This document shows positions 34,915-45,578 of a stretch of 64,000 nucleotides of DNA, in pieces. Position numbers and translations under genes: made by a program. Every line of letters starts with the position of its first letter. Position 1 is the first letter of the stretch. The notes under the pieces are model-generated. The model saw only the letters and a program-made list of their open reading frames with translations, ran no database searches and had not been told where the DNA came from. Source of the stretch: Aureobasidium sp. EXF-3400 (Eukaryota > Ascomycota > Dothideomycetes > Dothideales > Saccotheciaceae); contig SWBL01000203.1 in the NCBI GenBank assembly GCA_024195585.1, positions 28,455-92,454 of the forward strand. The letters are read 5' to 3'.

Positions 34915-35027
34915 AAGCCTATCTCTTCTTCATTGGCTTCCTCAGTGATGAAAGAATCCCTTCACGACAGGTTGTTTCTAGGCATTGGCTTTTGAGGCAC
35001 GAGCCACGTCAGGTAAGGAAGAGAAGA

Positions 35028-35075
35028 GCAAATACCAGGTCACTGACCCTCACAGCTGTCTACTCATCCCCTGAC
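35028..35075 (+). repeat. Diverged direct repeat, copy B
   Basis: Second copy of the 48-bp repeat, 587 bp downstream of copy A and in the same orientation. Confidence 0.45.
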
Positions 35076-35777
35076 GTTGGGATCCAGACACATCAGGCTC
35101 CTGATACCCTCCAACATAACTCCTGGTGTTGTTCCTGAGGCCAATCACCGTATTCTTGATCTTGTTGTGGACCTGGTGTGGTACCTCCCTGGGTACGTGA
35201 TAGGGTCTGAGAGTATTGTTGTTGGACACAGGTAGAGTGTGTTGTCGCTGGCTCTGTACTTTGTGGAATGATTCGTTCTTGGTAGGTCGTGATCGGCAAA
35301 TAAACAGTAGTCGAGAGATGAATTTATGTACGCTTGTAATATGAGTATTTCTCCATGTGCTCTCACAAGGGAACTCTTCTGTTGGGTGGCAACGGATATG
35401 GCACGTCCTGGGACTTTATAAGATAGTAGTCAAGTGCTACGGCCACAAAGATTCCAAATTGTGACGCTTTACCAGAGACCTGTATAGCATGCTAGTTGGC
35501 GAAGGTCCCAAGCTTGATCCTTCCACGAGCTCGCCACCGACTTCACAAGGTATGTATCTTGCCGTTTCGTCACCCCTGCTCTCATGGCAACGTGGGCAAT
35601 GCATCTGAGATTGGGTGACTGCATAGTCGATGTCACTTGCATGCGTATTACGAAGAGACACGTCAAATAAATATGCTTTAGCACATATTGTTTAACTGCC
35701 CAAAAATATTGTGTAGTCATCCAACTGCTCTACACATCTGACCAACAAATTCAAGCCCATCTTCTCAATCCAACACT

Positions 35778-37089
35778 TCAAGGCTCCCCCGGCCAAATCT
35801 CATCGGCAATCGCCCTAACCAACTTCAACTTCTCCACCATATCATCATAAGTCAACAGATTACCCTCACTATGACTAGCAAACCCACACTGCGGACTAAC
35901 ACCAATCCGCTGTAAAGCCTGCTCTCTACTCTCTCCACTTCCTTGCGCCACAAAATCTGCAGCTTGCAATACTCTATCCACCATTTCTTTCTTGTTTTCC
36001 AGTTTGGGGAATTTGGAGGTTACTACGCCTAAGGCGACGAATTTGTCTTTGGGCAAGTGTTTGAGGGGTTCAAAGCCGCCAGCGCGAGGAGTGTCGTATT
36101 CGAGGTAGTAAGTGCTGACATTGAGGTTTTGGAATAGATTTGTGGCGATGCGGTCGTAACCTCCTTCGCTAAAGTGACGTGAGTTTACAAAGTTTCCGCG
36201 GCAGAGGTGGATGCCTAGGTGCATGTCGGAAGGGCGTTGGAAACAGTCATTGTAGAAGGAGATGTAAGCATTAAAGAGCTCGTCGGCGGTTTGGGTGTTG
36301 GACTTGTCTGCTGCCCAGCCGTCGAGCATTTTCTCGGAGCAAAAGTCTAGGAGGCAGTTAGTCGAGTAAACTTCCTTGCGAGGGTACATAATTCCACGTA
36401 CAGGCAAGGTTAGGGTCATCGACTTGAGCATTTCTCAATCCTGCGTCGTAGAGAATTTGGAGCTCGGTCTTGTATGCCTTCGCGATGTCGGCGAAATATT
36501 CTTGGTCGTTGGCATAGACTTCCTTGGGGTAAGCTTTGCCAGTCTTGTATCTCAGGTGGTACCTTGTCGATTCATTAGCAAGATACCAAATGGGAAGGAA
36601 ATCATGACGAGGATACCAGTTCGGTGCGGCGAGCGTGAGCTTGATATTTCCCCAATTCTCCTTGGGAACAATGCTCTTCATATACTCAAACTGCTCAATG
36701 TAACTGCTTTTGCCAGTGTGTTCAATCTTGCCCGTGCAAATCACCGTTTCTCCAGGCACATGGTCAGCCTCTAAGAAAGCTGCAATATCAGGAACGTAAG
36801 GACGGAAGATATCAGCATCGGGTCCTTGGATTTCAGTAAATCCTTTCAGGGAAGGAAAGAAGGTGCCCCAGAACATGTGGCGACGGTACTCTCCATCGCT
36901 AATTGCGTGGAAACCGCATTGTTCTTGAATTTTAACGACGTCCTTAATGGATTGATCTTCAATTGCAGGCAAAGAGTCTTGTGATGCCTTGTGTTCGTGG
37001 ACGTCTTTGCGAGCGGCCAGGAGATTGTCAGGACGCTTGAGAGAGCCCAGATGCTCTGCTCTGAAGGGAGGGTTCTTGGGTGCTGCCAT
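35778..37089 (-). CDS. MetE-like (cobalamin-independent methionine synthase C-terminal) family protein
   Basis: Two exons (37089-36402, 36346-35778; 55-bp intron, donor GTACGT, branch CTAAC, acceptor CCTAG) give 418 residues. This is a stand-alone TIM-barrel of the MetE C-terminal type, about half the length of true methionine synthase. Start motif FRAEHLGSLKRP, then SDGEYRR and VDDPNLAYFC across the splice. Zinc ligands look conserved: His276 and Cys278 in IHLCRGN, Cys383 in SPQCGF, and a Glu in YYLEYD. Such proteins probably transfer methyl groups to thiols, but the physiological substrates of the short fungal forms are unclear. It diverges from a chromate-type transporter across about 500 bp. 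Confidence 0.85.
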
Positions 37090-37592
37090 TTCCGAGAGTT
37101 TCAATTGCAATTGGAAACGTGTTAAAGTATAATGGAAAGAGCTGGGGAGAGCTTGAGGTTATCTGATGTCGCATGCGGGGTGATCTGCAGACCCCACTGT
37201 GGAGTTGCGATTGTTGGCGCAGGTGCATTCACGGTCAACATCATCTATTGATTTATATATGCCAGAAGACACCAGAGTGTACACTTTTTCTCTCAGTAGC
37301 CAGGGTACTCTTATGCCCTAGTCGGTTGCGGTAGGCTTGAGATCAACAGTCCATGATACTCAGGTGTCACCGAGAGGGTTTTACTACGTTCTCTATCAAA
37401 TTCATCATTCTCACCACATATGATTGGCCAAAGCAAACCTCCTTCCTTGAGCTCAACCTTCAGCCAAGCTCTTTTTACCTCACACGTGCTCTGCAGCCAA
37501 GACAGAATATCAACTGCCCTGAAGAAACATCTCATCATGCCTTCAACAATTTTCGATCTGCCTAAGAGTCCGAGACTCATTGCCTGCTCATC
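37090..37592. promoter_or_regulatory. Divergent promoter MetE-like / chromate-type transporter
   Basis: 503 bp between opposite starts, with a CACGTG palindrome at 37483-37488 and C/T-rich sequence next to the transporter start. Confidence 0.55.
37483..37488. promoter_or_regulatory. CACGTG E-box (Cbf1-type site)
   Basis: Centromere/promoter-binding bHLH sites of this form control sulfur-metabolism genes in yeasts. It lies 105 bp before the transporter ATG. A chance occurrence in this spacer is about one in eight. Confidence 0.35.
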
Positions 37593-39374
37593 ATGCACTC
37601 CTCAATTCAAAATGCCCTTCGCCATCTGAGGCCAGAGTACATGCCCTTCAGCTTCCGAACCGTACACGAACATCAACGAGATGCAAGAAATGCCTGCAAA
37701 CCAAACACTCAGCATTTACCCTTCCGTCTTGCGGACGTGTTTCTGAGAATCTGGGATCTGGGATTTACTGCTTTCGGCGGACCACCTGTACATTTCCAAA
37801 TCTTGCATCAACGATTCGTAGAAAGCAGAGGTGCGTATGTTGCATGGGTCGACGAACAGACTGTATGTATCTCCCTCGTTGCAACAGAGTCTTGCCAAAT
37901 CAAAACTGATACTCAAGATTTAGTATCGTGAGCTCTTTGCTCTTGCGCAAGCTTTACCTGGGCCTGGAAGCACCAAGATGCTCTTTACTCTTGTCGCGTA
38001 TCATGCTGGTCTCATATGTGCTATCTTCGCATTTTTGGTTTGGAGTCTTCCTGGAGCTATCGGTATGTTCTTGCTTTCAATTGGTGTCGGCAAGATCAAA
38101 GATGTATTGCCAGGCCCTGTGTATGGTCTTCTATCTGGCTTGAATGCGTCAACGGTCGGAATCATTGCCCTGGCAGCTGTACAGGTGAGTCAGCTGTTTC
38201 ATAAAGTCTTTCTTGCTGCATCCCTGGCTCTCCGGTACTTGCCCAGTTCTTCACAGCCCATCGCCCGGTATACTGACGAAGATGCTTCGCGAAGCTTGCT
38301 ACCAAAGCCATTGTCGACCCTCTTTCTCGCATCTTGGTCATCTTTGGTGCATGTGCTGGACTCTGCTACACGGCATTATGGTACTTCCCTGCTTTAGTAG
38401 GTATTGGAGGTGTGGTAGCAGTGGTCTGGGATCTATACCTTAGCCGTGCAATTGGTAGGTTTCGTGCCAAACGACAACAAAGTCGCATCAATCAACAACG
38501 CGTGGCGGAAGAAAGCAGTTCGACCACAACAACCAGTATCCCCCTCCAAGATATGTCATCTACACAAGCATCATCATCTCGGCGGACTGCTACATTGCAA
38601 GAGCAACCCACCAAACAGCTGACCACAAATGCCGAAGCTGCCGAGCCTAACGTGGAAGAGATACCAGAATCACAAAACCACACTTACACTTTGTCCCTTT
38701 GGCAAAGCATCTTCATCTTCTTCCTCTTCTTCGCCTCCTTCGCCGCAGTTCTTGCAGCGCGCGGTACTCTGTCTGCTCCTCCATTGATACTCGATCTTTT
38801 CGCAAATATGTACCTAGCCGGCACCATCATCTTTGGTGGCGGTCCAGTCGTCATCCCTCTGCTCAGAGAGTACACTGTACAACCCGGCTGGGTCTCCTCT
38901 CGCGACTTCCTCATCGGTCTAGCCATCATACAAGCATTTCCCGGTCCGAACTTCAACTTCGCTGTCTACCTTGGTGCTTTGGCTGTTTCTTCCCACGCGC
39001 AAGGATTAGCTGGTGCGGTTCTAGGTTTCATCGGTATCTTTCTTCCAGGCCTTGCTCTCAGCACGGCTGTATCAGGCATCTGGCAGATCGTGCGCACAAA
39101 AGCTCTCGTTGTGAGTGTGCTTAGAGGCATTAACGCTACCGCTGTTGGACTTGTGTTTACTGCTGTGTACCGGCTTTGGGAGATTGGATTTTTGACTCCA
39201 GATTCGGGCAGAGGCAAGTCTTTGGCTAACGACCCTTGGTGGGTCGTTGTTGCCGCTGTCGCATATTCTGGCACTGCTTGGTTCAAGATACCTCCTGCAC
39301 TAGCAATTATTGCTGGAGCAGTGTTGGGATTGTGTTGGTATGGGGTGGCTGGGAAGCAAGTCTTGGGACTATAG
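37593..39374 (+). CDS. Chromate ion transporter (CHR/ChrA family), two-domain form
   Basis: Three exons (37593-37862, 37924-38184, 38295-39374; introns 61 and 110 bp) give 536 residues. Two CHR halves are visible. The N-terminal half begins FLRIWDLGFTAFGGPPVHF and runs through ALPGPGSTKM. The C-terminal half begins near LFANMYLAGTIIFGGGPVV and contains AFPGPNFNFAVYLGA. They are joined by a hydrophilic Ser/Thr/Gln loop of about 110 residues that should be cytosolic. Splices rebuild DEQTYRELFALAQAL and LAAVQLATKAIVDP. Each half should carry about five or six helices. Bacterial ChrA exports chromate; fungal members are often only predicted and may move sulfate-like oxyanions. The first in-frame ATG was used; an internal Met 16 residues later is also possible. 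Confidence 0.9.
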
Positions 39375-39678
39375 ATGCTGTCAATGCGGCTAGTGGTTGT
39401 TGAGCTGTAGGATATGCACAGTTTTCAGAATGGCGAGTTTGTTAGTATGACCGAAAATAAAAAGTGGCTGGGTGTTAAACGAAGGGAGATTGCTTGCCAA
39501 GAGAAACAGGCAGCCACATCCTTCCAGTCTTCCTGACATTGGACACTTTTTTGATGAACAGTCACGTAGTCGACATGCACGTTCGTAGCTTCTCTTATAA
39601 GTATGCGCTTTCCCTCCTCTCTCTTCTTTTTTCTCGCGTGACCGAATAGCACCCTTCCACTCGATCGTTCGAGCGATC
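39375..39678. other. Spacer transporter / 2EXR gene
   Basis: 3' region of the transporter and C/T-rich promoter of the 2EXR gene. Nothing else seen. Confidence 0.5.
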
Positions 39679-40584
39679 ATGACAAAGCCGGCGACATCTT
39701 TCCATCTCTTTGGACGGCTTCCACCTGAGCTGCGACTGCAAATATGGCAGTACTGCCTTCCGTATCGAGTATTTGAACTGGATTTTTCTCTTGACGAATA
39801 TGTCTTCTGGTCGTACAGGAAGTACCTAGACCCCCCCTTACCTTCGCCATGTACCCTCCAACATACAACGCGTCAAAATGGGCGTCCGCCACTCATCAGC
39901 CGTATCTGTCGCGAATCACGCTCCGTCGCGACCGAATCAGGTGGCTTTGTCACAGAGTGCGACCTTGATCAACCCTTGGATGCTTATTGGACTTCAAGCT
40001 TTGACTTCGAGGATGCCTGGGTAGACACAACACATGGTGCACCTCACCTCAACTGGACCTCAACGTATGAGGCTGAATTTTGCTGGGCTGGCTATCCTAT
40101 CAACTGCATGATATGGGAGTCTCGGAAGTTTTCTGCCACTCCATCTATCATGGTGGGGTTGCTTGACACCCGGACATTTGGACCTCAACTTTTTCACGAA
40201 AAGACCAAATTTATCGACGCCTTCAAGACATTGCCTAGCTGGCTAGTCGTCATGGATGTCGTTGTGGTTCATTCAGACCTCAGTTCTGCAGCAGCCACAG
40301 GGTTATTCGGCCTGCTAGGAGACGCTCCGGTACAAATCATCCCAGTCTCCGAAGAGGCCAAAATCGACAGTTTTTACGACCTGGCCGAGCGCTGCGAACG
40401 CGGACAAACCGTCACTGCTTCACAAAATTTCACGCGAAAATCTGCTGATGAAATGAGGCAAAAGTTGAGAGTTAAGTTCTGGTTAAGGTTTAGAGCAGAG
40501 GATTTGGCTGCGATTATGCATCCGGCTATCATGTTTCGCCTTTGTACGCAAATGTGCAATCACAGCGTTGAGGTTAGTACTTGA
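39679..40584 (+). CDS. 2EXR-domain protein, function unknown
   Basis: Single exon, 301 residues. It begins with the 2EXR/F-box-like signature FHLFGRLPPELRLQIWQYCL, followed by an extended region with PPLISRICRESRSVATE, the second hallmark of this large Pezizomycotina family. The rest is a globular domain without known catalytic motifs. Members are numerous and mostly uncharacterised; some resemble F-box adaptors, but a role in ubiquitin ligases is not shown. The start has the ATG directly after a palindromic CGATCGTTCGAGCGATC stretch. Confidence 0.8.
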   Translation: MTKPATSFHLFGRLPPELRLQIWQYCLPYRVFELDFSLDEYVFWSYRKYLDPPLPSPCTLQHTTRQNGRPPLISRICRESRSVATESGGFVTECDLDQPLDAYWTSSFDFEDAWVDTTHGAPHLNWTSTYEAEFCWAGYPINCMIWESRKFSATPSIMVGLLDTRTFGPQLFHEKTKFIDAFKTLPSWLVVMDVVVVHSDLSSAAATGLFGLLGDAPVQIIPVSEEAKIDSFYDLAERCERGQTVTASQNFTRKSADEMRQKLRVKFWLRFRAEDLAAIMHPAIMFRLCTQMCNHSVEVST

Positions 40585-40944
40585 TTGCATATCCTGTACG
40601 GACGGGCGCTTCATATCTTCCTCCTCAACCTGTTCTTCGAAATGGTCTCGAGAAAGAAAGTCTATGTAATCGCTGCAGCAGGTTCCGCTACTATCGCACG
40701 CACCGTCGCTATAGCAGGCGAACTTAGCAACACATTGAGCATCTACAACGCTGTCCAAGACCCCAGGTCCGCCGTTGTCAATGTGTTCTGGATGTTGATA
40801 GGAGTGCGCAGCATTGCCAAAGCCTCGCCCGATTGTAAGGGTATCGCTGGTGCAGCAAGCGCGAGGAGAGTTATGTCTGCAGATACCATAGCAGGGCTAG
40901 GAAGTATATTCCAGAGAAACGGTGATGAGTTGCAGGGTGTGTAA
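40585..40944 (+). pseudogene. Remnant resembling the C-terminal tail of class V (GH18) chitinases
   Basis: An open frame beginning directly after the 2EXR stop codon encodes about 100 residues from an ATG at 40642. It contains ARTVAIAGELSNTLSIYNAV, QDPRSAVVNV, LIGVRSIAKA and SADTIAGLGSIF. From memory this matches the conserved non-catalytic tail of large fungal killer-toxin-like chitinases. No GH18 barrel, LysM or chitin-binding module is present upstream, where the 2EXR gene lies instead. The simplest reading is a truncated relic; a short independent gene is the alternative. The family match was not checked by search. Confidence 0.5.
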
Positions 40945-42143
40945 GGTTTCACTGGAGCCGGTTGAGGTATACCTTCTACAAAGTTGGTACTTTCTTCCTT
41001 TGATATCTCGTGTAGCATGCAACCACATTACTACAGACTTGACTCTATGAGATTGAACTTCGAGAGGCATTTCAACGCAAGAGTAACTCACTCGCTCATC
41101 AACATCCAACCAAATATAAGCATCATTGGTGACTGCTTGCTCACACTTCGGCGTCGCTGATGCGGATCTCACCTCACTAAAACGACATTTATCGCGAGCT
41201 CTTTCTCATCATGAATTCTTCTCAGTACTATGACGACCTTCTTGCTGGAAAAGCGTTCACAATCCTCAGGGCGCCACCAACTCTGATAACAACAACAACA
41301 CTACGACTGAAGGCATCACCATGCAGGACTGCTAGCGCTGGAGTATCGCCCCCGGGTATATATGTAGCACTCCAGGTCAACGACTGAGTTTCTTTTATCC
41401 CTAACTCCTAACTCCTTCGTTGCACTGGCCGTGTATATACATAGCTACACAGTAGTTAATTTACAGATGCAACCACATCTCAAAAGAGAAGGAGTCACCA
41501 ACCCATGCATCGACGCTGATGGAACCCCTAGCACTCCATGACCTCGTCTTATCCAATGCTAGGAGTAAACGCTAGCTACCGAGACCGTGAAAAGAAACCA
41601 GAGGGTGTTGTCGATTGTCAAAGGGGAGTTTCATCGAGAAGAAACAAGGCTTTCTGTATTGACTCTTGAGTTTTGATATGCCTTGACATCTTGCATAAGG
41701 TGGGAGACACATACCGCGCAATGATTCTGGATAAGTTTGATGTTGTTTCGTGTAAGTGGGATGGATTTGATCATGGCAAGAAGAGAAACACGTTAGCAAT
41801 TCTTAGAGACATGCGGCAAGCACGTACGGAGGAATGGCTCATGATGGAAGGAGGGTATCAAATTATGCAAAAGAAGCCTTGCTGTGAGGATTACTCAATA
41901 CTGTAGGATTATTCTGTATAGCTGGTGGATGCAATGGTGCGCTGTGTGCTGAATGTGCTATGCCTATAACAGATGCATGCATGCCAAAACAGGTGAAAAC
42001 AACCCCCCAAAATCAACTGAACTCCAAACAAGTAAATACATGCCTAACAAAAATACCCCAAATCGGTGACCATCCCTTCTTTCTCTGTCCAAGCAGGTGA
42101 AAAACAAACAGGAACCAAAAAAAAAGACAATGCTAAAACGCTT
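40945..42143. other. 1.2-kb spacer
   Basis: 3' region of the large disordered-protein gene (from about 42100 downwards) and unassigned AT-rich sequence. Small frames at 41572-41906 lie opposite each other and have no recognisable domain. Confidence 0.5.
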
Positions 42144-45100
42144 TCAATGCATGATACTCTGTCTCCACCGATCAATCAAATCGCGTTGCGCAACGAGGTT
42201 GGGATCGTGCATGCCACCTGCTGCCTGCATCTGTGCCATATGCGCATACGCCTGTTGCTGCTGCATAGGGATCATTTGCGTCTGCTGTGGCATCTGCATC
42301 TGTCCATAACCAGGATATGCACCTCCAAACATCATGTTAGGATATTGGGCGGTAGGTTGTAGGAAAGGAGGTGGTTGAGCAAAGCCATAGCCAGGGAACC
42401 CTCCAGCAGCCATTTGGGGAGGATACATCATTGGTGCCTGCTGCGGTTGCAGTGTTTGCGGGTTGAAGTATTGGGGTACTGCGCCAGTAGACTTGGAGGA
42501 GAGGAGGAAAGGTGCGGGCTGAGGGGTAAAGTGTTGAGGCATGCCGCTGGTCAGACGATTGTACGCGCTTGTGCGGTTGCGCTCGCGAAGTTTTCTTCGT
42601 GCTTCTTCTTCGGCTCGAGCGGCGTCGGCTAGAAGTGAGCCAGCTGCCGGAGCATTGGCAGAGCGAGGGCCGCCAGGAGAGGATACAGGGTGAAAGGCGA
42701 GGAGGTTTGCAAGAGAAGAGGACGAGCGTAGGAGAGGAGGACGGACAGTGCGAACAGAAGGTGGATCGGAGGTGTCGCCTCGTTTGGCTTCTGCCTCGCG
42801 CTCACGTTGCAAGCGTGCTCGTCGTTGTCCCAGTGTCTCTTCTTCGGGTTCAGGGGCCTCGGTCTCGGCCTTCGTTCCTGTAATGCCTCCAAACGTGCTG
42901 AGAATGTCTTCAGAGAAAGCGGTGGACTTGCGTTTGTCGGCTTCTGCAACATCGCCCAATGCTGCATTGAGCATCTGCTTCTGCTTGAGACGACGCAAAC
43001 GCTGTCCCAGCGGCTCGTCGGGGTCTTCATCATCGTTCGAATCTTCTCCTGGCAATGGAACTGCTTCAGGTGGTGGCAGAGCAGCCTCGCGACGTTGTCT
43101 CTCCATCTCTTGACGGATTTGACGTGCCTCAGCTGCAGGCACACCCTTAAGGCGGAAGCGACGACTGCTCAATGGCTCGTTGTCTTCGAATTCGCGCTTC
43201 TCCATCAGACCTAATGGACGATCCCAATCTGACTCGTCTTTCTTGCCTCGGTTGATCAGACCATTCTTCGTAGGATACAAGACGCCAAGTGGGACGTCTT
43301 CATCTTCTTCTTCCTCGGCCTCCTCAGCGCCTGGAGCTTCCCATGCAAGTCTAGCACGTCCGTGCTTTAGCTTCTTGTTCTTTTCCACCTGTTTGACGGC
43401 GTCCATCTGAAGCAGGGTACTATGCATTCCATTGGGGAAGGCGTCTGCAGCGGCGCGATTACGAGACTTTTGATGAGCTTTGCGAGCCTGCAACTCGGCC
43501 AGCAAAGTGGTAGGCTGGGCAAAGAATGGCATCTGCATATCCTGCTCGTCGTTGTAGATGCTCTCTCTGTCTGCTGCCGCTCCCTGAGCAGCCGCCTCGG
43601 TATGTTCTGCCTCTGCTTCAGGCGACGGTTCAGCTGGCTCCTCGATGTCGAGATTACCAAAGTGTACACTAGCAGGACGAGACTTTGCAAATTCAGTAGC
43701 TGTGTCTCCACCATCATTTATGTCCATATCAGTCATCAGAGACATCTTGCTATTTCTCTTCTTTAGCTTCTTGCCTTCGAATTTACCACCAAAGTCAGTA
43801 AGTACAGTCATCATACTGTTGCGCTTAGACATCATGGGCTTCTCAATAGTGCCAGCGCTGACGGATCGATCGTGGCCCTTCTTCTCATTTTCGTCCATGA
43901 TCATATCGAGCTTGGACAAAGTTGCACTGCGACGGTTTGCAGAACGTTCTTGGGCATAGATTTCTTGTCCGCTAGTACCGGCAAACGGATGGTCCGTAAA
44001 GACATTGACGGGAGCATTGACAGATGCAGCTAGAATACTGTCTAGAGTAGCAACGGCCGAAGCTGACTGGATCTTGACTTCTGTTGGTGACCTTTGACCT
44101 TCATTGTCGAAGAAAACAGACGCTCTCAGTTGTGGAGGCAAGTTGGCGGTACTCATTCGGCTGGCTTGGAGGTCCATCATGCTTCGTCTTTGTTGTTTTA
44201 GTTGAGGGGAGGAAGGACCGGATTGCGGGGTGCCTTCTTCCGGCTCTTGCTCTTCCAGATCAAGACCAGGGAGCCAGGGAGCACTTTGACTTGAAGTAAG
44301 AGGCATGGCGCTCAAGACCTGAGAGCGGCGCTGGGCTTGCTGGTTGGCCGAGGGCAGCTGGGACAGTCGCTTAGGCAGGTTCAACATGCGAGGAACGGGA
44401 GCGGGATAGTAGACCATGCCCTCGTTTGGTGGAGGTTGTGCGTAGGACATTGGACGGGCATATGACATGGGGCGAGGCTGGCGAGACATGCGTGACATTC
44501 GTCGTTGTGCACCACCTGGGCCATCTTCGTCGGGGCCTGGCGAATAGTGCACACCATCAAAGTCCTTGAAGAGTGAGCGGGCATCACGGAAAGTATCAGT
44601 GGTTGGTGGGCGATCCGGGGGATTCTGGACAAAGTCGTTGTAGGCATTTTGATCGGCAGCCTGTTGGTATAGGTCATGGGCTTGCTGCTGCCATTCCTCC
44701 TCTTGGCTGATTTTGTGCTGATGAGAGTGTTGTTGCTGCTGAGGAGGCTGTTTATCGTCGTGCGAGTAGTGACTCTGTTGGTCGGGCTGAGAGTAGTGGC
44801 TCTGTTGATCTGGTTGCGAGTAATGGCTCTGCTGATCGCGGGAGTAGGCACTCTGTTCATCCTGCTCATCGTAGTGTTGTTTGTCGTCATGGGAATAGTG
44901 GCTGAGCTCGTCGAGGTCTGATAGTCGTCGACTGGACTTGTCCCACTCTTGATGTTCGGGCTCGGGAGTCTTGTCGGCATCATTTTGTGATTTCTCTTGG
45001 CCGTCAAGCTGCTCAGCATCTTCTATGGTTGCGGCAAATGAATAGTGGGATGGTTGGCGTCGTGGACTCGAGTACGAAGTGGGTGAGGCGAGGGGCGAGT

Positions 45101-45578
45101 CCAGGGGACGACCCTCCTGAACGGGCTCAGGCATGCCCGAGGGTCGATGGAAGCTGCTTACTCGAGAAACGGCGGGACTGGTGATGTATCCTCCGGGCGA
45201 GTAGCCTCCCCAGCGAGCGTGGTTGTTGACGTCGACAATCGAGTTTGCGTAGCTGGAGGTCGAGTGGTTGCGGCTGCGGGTGCTGATGACTCTGTCGATG
45301 GTCTGCTGGCGGCCCTCACGAGCTTGTGACAGCGACTCAGAGGCGATGCTGCTTGAGCGTAATGAGGCCCGGTCCTGTTCCTGTTTCATCCTGCGAATCT
45401 CGTCGCCAATGTCGCTTCCCCCCTGACTCATCTCTTCTGCTGATTGCTCCAGACGCTCGACATTCTTGATGTAGGCGCCCTGCAGACTCTCCAGGCCGGG
45501 AGACGGATGTTGTAGCGATACTTGTTCAGCCGACGCCGTGCGCATCAGCGCTCCCCGTGGCGGTGCACCTGTAGACAT
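42144..45578 (-). CDS. Large intrinsically disordered protein, function unknown
   Basis: Single exon of 1144 residues. The N-terminus has a short helical segment (ESLQGAYIKNVERLEQSAEE) and Ser-rich stretches (SIASESLSQAREGRQQTIDR). Residues about 240-290 hold repeated QQSHYSQPD units, and a Gln/His-rich region follows. The centre contains basic patches (KLKKRNSKMSLM) and acidic segments. Residues about 800-1040 are rich in charged helices (RQIRQEMERQRREAA, GQRRARLQREREAEAKR), probably coiled coil. The last 120 residues are Pro/Gln/Met/Tyr-rich and prion-like (MQMPQQTQMIPMQQQQ). I do not recognise a named family. Composition suggests a scaffold or phase-separating regulatory protein. The ATG at 45578 follows a TTG in frame and is taken as the start. 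Confidence 0.82.
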   Translation of the reverse strand: MSTGAPPRGALMRTASAEQVSLQHPSPGLESLQGAYIKNVERLEQSAEEMSQGGSDIGDEIRRMKQEQDRASLRSSSIASESLSQAREGRQQTIDRVISTRSRNHSTSSYANSIVDVNNHARWGGYSPGGYITSPAVSRVSSFHRPSGMPEPVQEGRPLDSPLASPTSYSSPRRQPSHYSFAATIEDAEQLDGQEKSQNDADKTPEPEHQEWDKSSRRLSDLDELSHYSHDDKQHYDEQDEQSAYSRDQQSHYSQPDQQSHYSQPDQQSHYSHDDKQPPQQQQHSHQHKISQEEEWQQQAHDLYQQAADQNAYNDFVQNPPDRPPTTDTFRDARSLFKDFDGVHYSPGPDEDGPGGAQRRMSRMSRQPRPMSYARPMSYAQPPPNEGMVYYPAPVPRMLNLPKRLSQLPSANQQAQRRSQVLSAMPLTSSQSAPWLPGLDLEEQEPEEGTPQSGPSSPQLKQQRRSMMDLQASRMSTANLPPQLRASVFFDNEGQRSPTEVKIQSASAVATLDSILAASVNAPVNVFTDHPFAGTSGQEIYAQERSANRRSATLSKLDMIMDENEKKGHDRSVSAGTIEKPMMSKRNSMMTVLTDFGGKFEGKKLKKRNSKMSLMTDMDINDGGDTATEFAKSRPASVHFGNLDIEEPAEPSPEAEAEHTEAAAQGAAADRESIYNDEQDMQMPFFAQPTTLLAELQARKAHQKSRNRAAADAFPNGMHSTLLQMDAVKQVEKNKKLKHGRARLAWEAPGAEEAEEEEDEDVPLGVLYPTKNGLINRGKKDESDWDRPLGLMEKREFEDNEPLSSRRFRLKGVPAAEARQIRQEMERQRREAALPPPEAVPLPGEDSNDDEDPDEPLGQRLRRLKQKQMLNAALGDVAEADKRKSTAFSEDILSTFGGITGTKAETEAPEPEEETLGQRRARLQREREAEAKRGDTSDPPSVRTVRPPLLRSSSSLANLLAFHPVSSPGGPRSANAPAAGSLLADAARAEEEARRKLRERNRTSAYNRLTSGMPQHFTPQPAPFLLSSKSTGAVPQYFNPQTLQPQQAPMMYPPQMAAGGFPGYGFAQPPPFLQPTAQYPNMMFGGAYPGYGQMQMPQQTQMIPMQQQQAYAHMAQMQAAGGMHDPNLVAQRDLIDRWRQSIMH

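Larger units (their letters stand above)
34072..35777. other. 1.7-kb spacer with diverged repeats
   Basis: No supported gene. It contains a diverged direct duplication (34441-34488 and 35028-35075), a short tandem repeat (34886-34914) and TATA-like sequences near 34297 and 35413. Small frames are present, but none has a recognisable domain. Confidence 0.5.
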
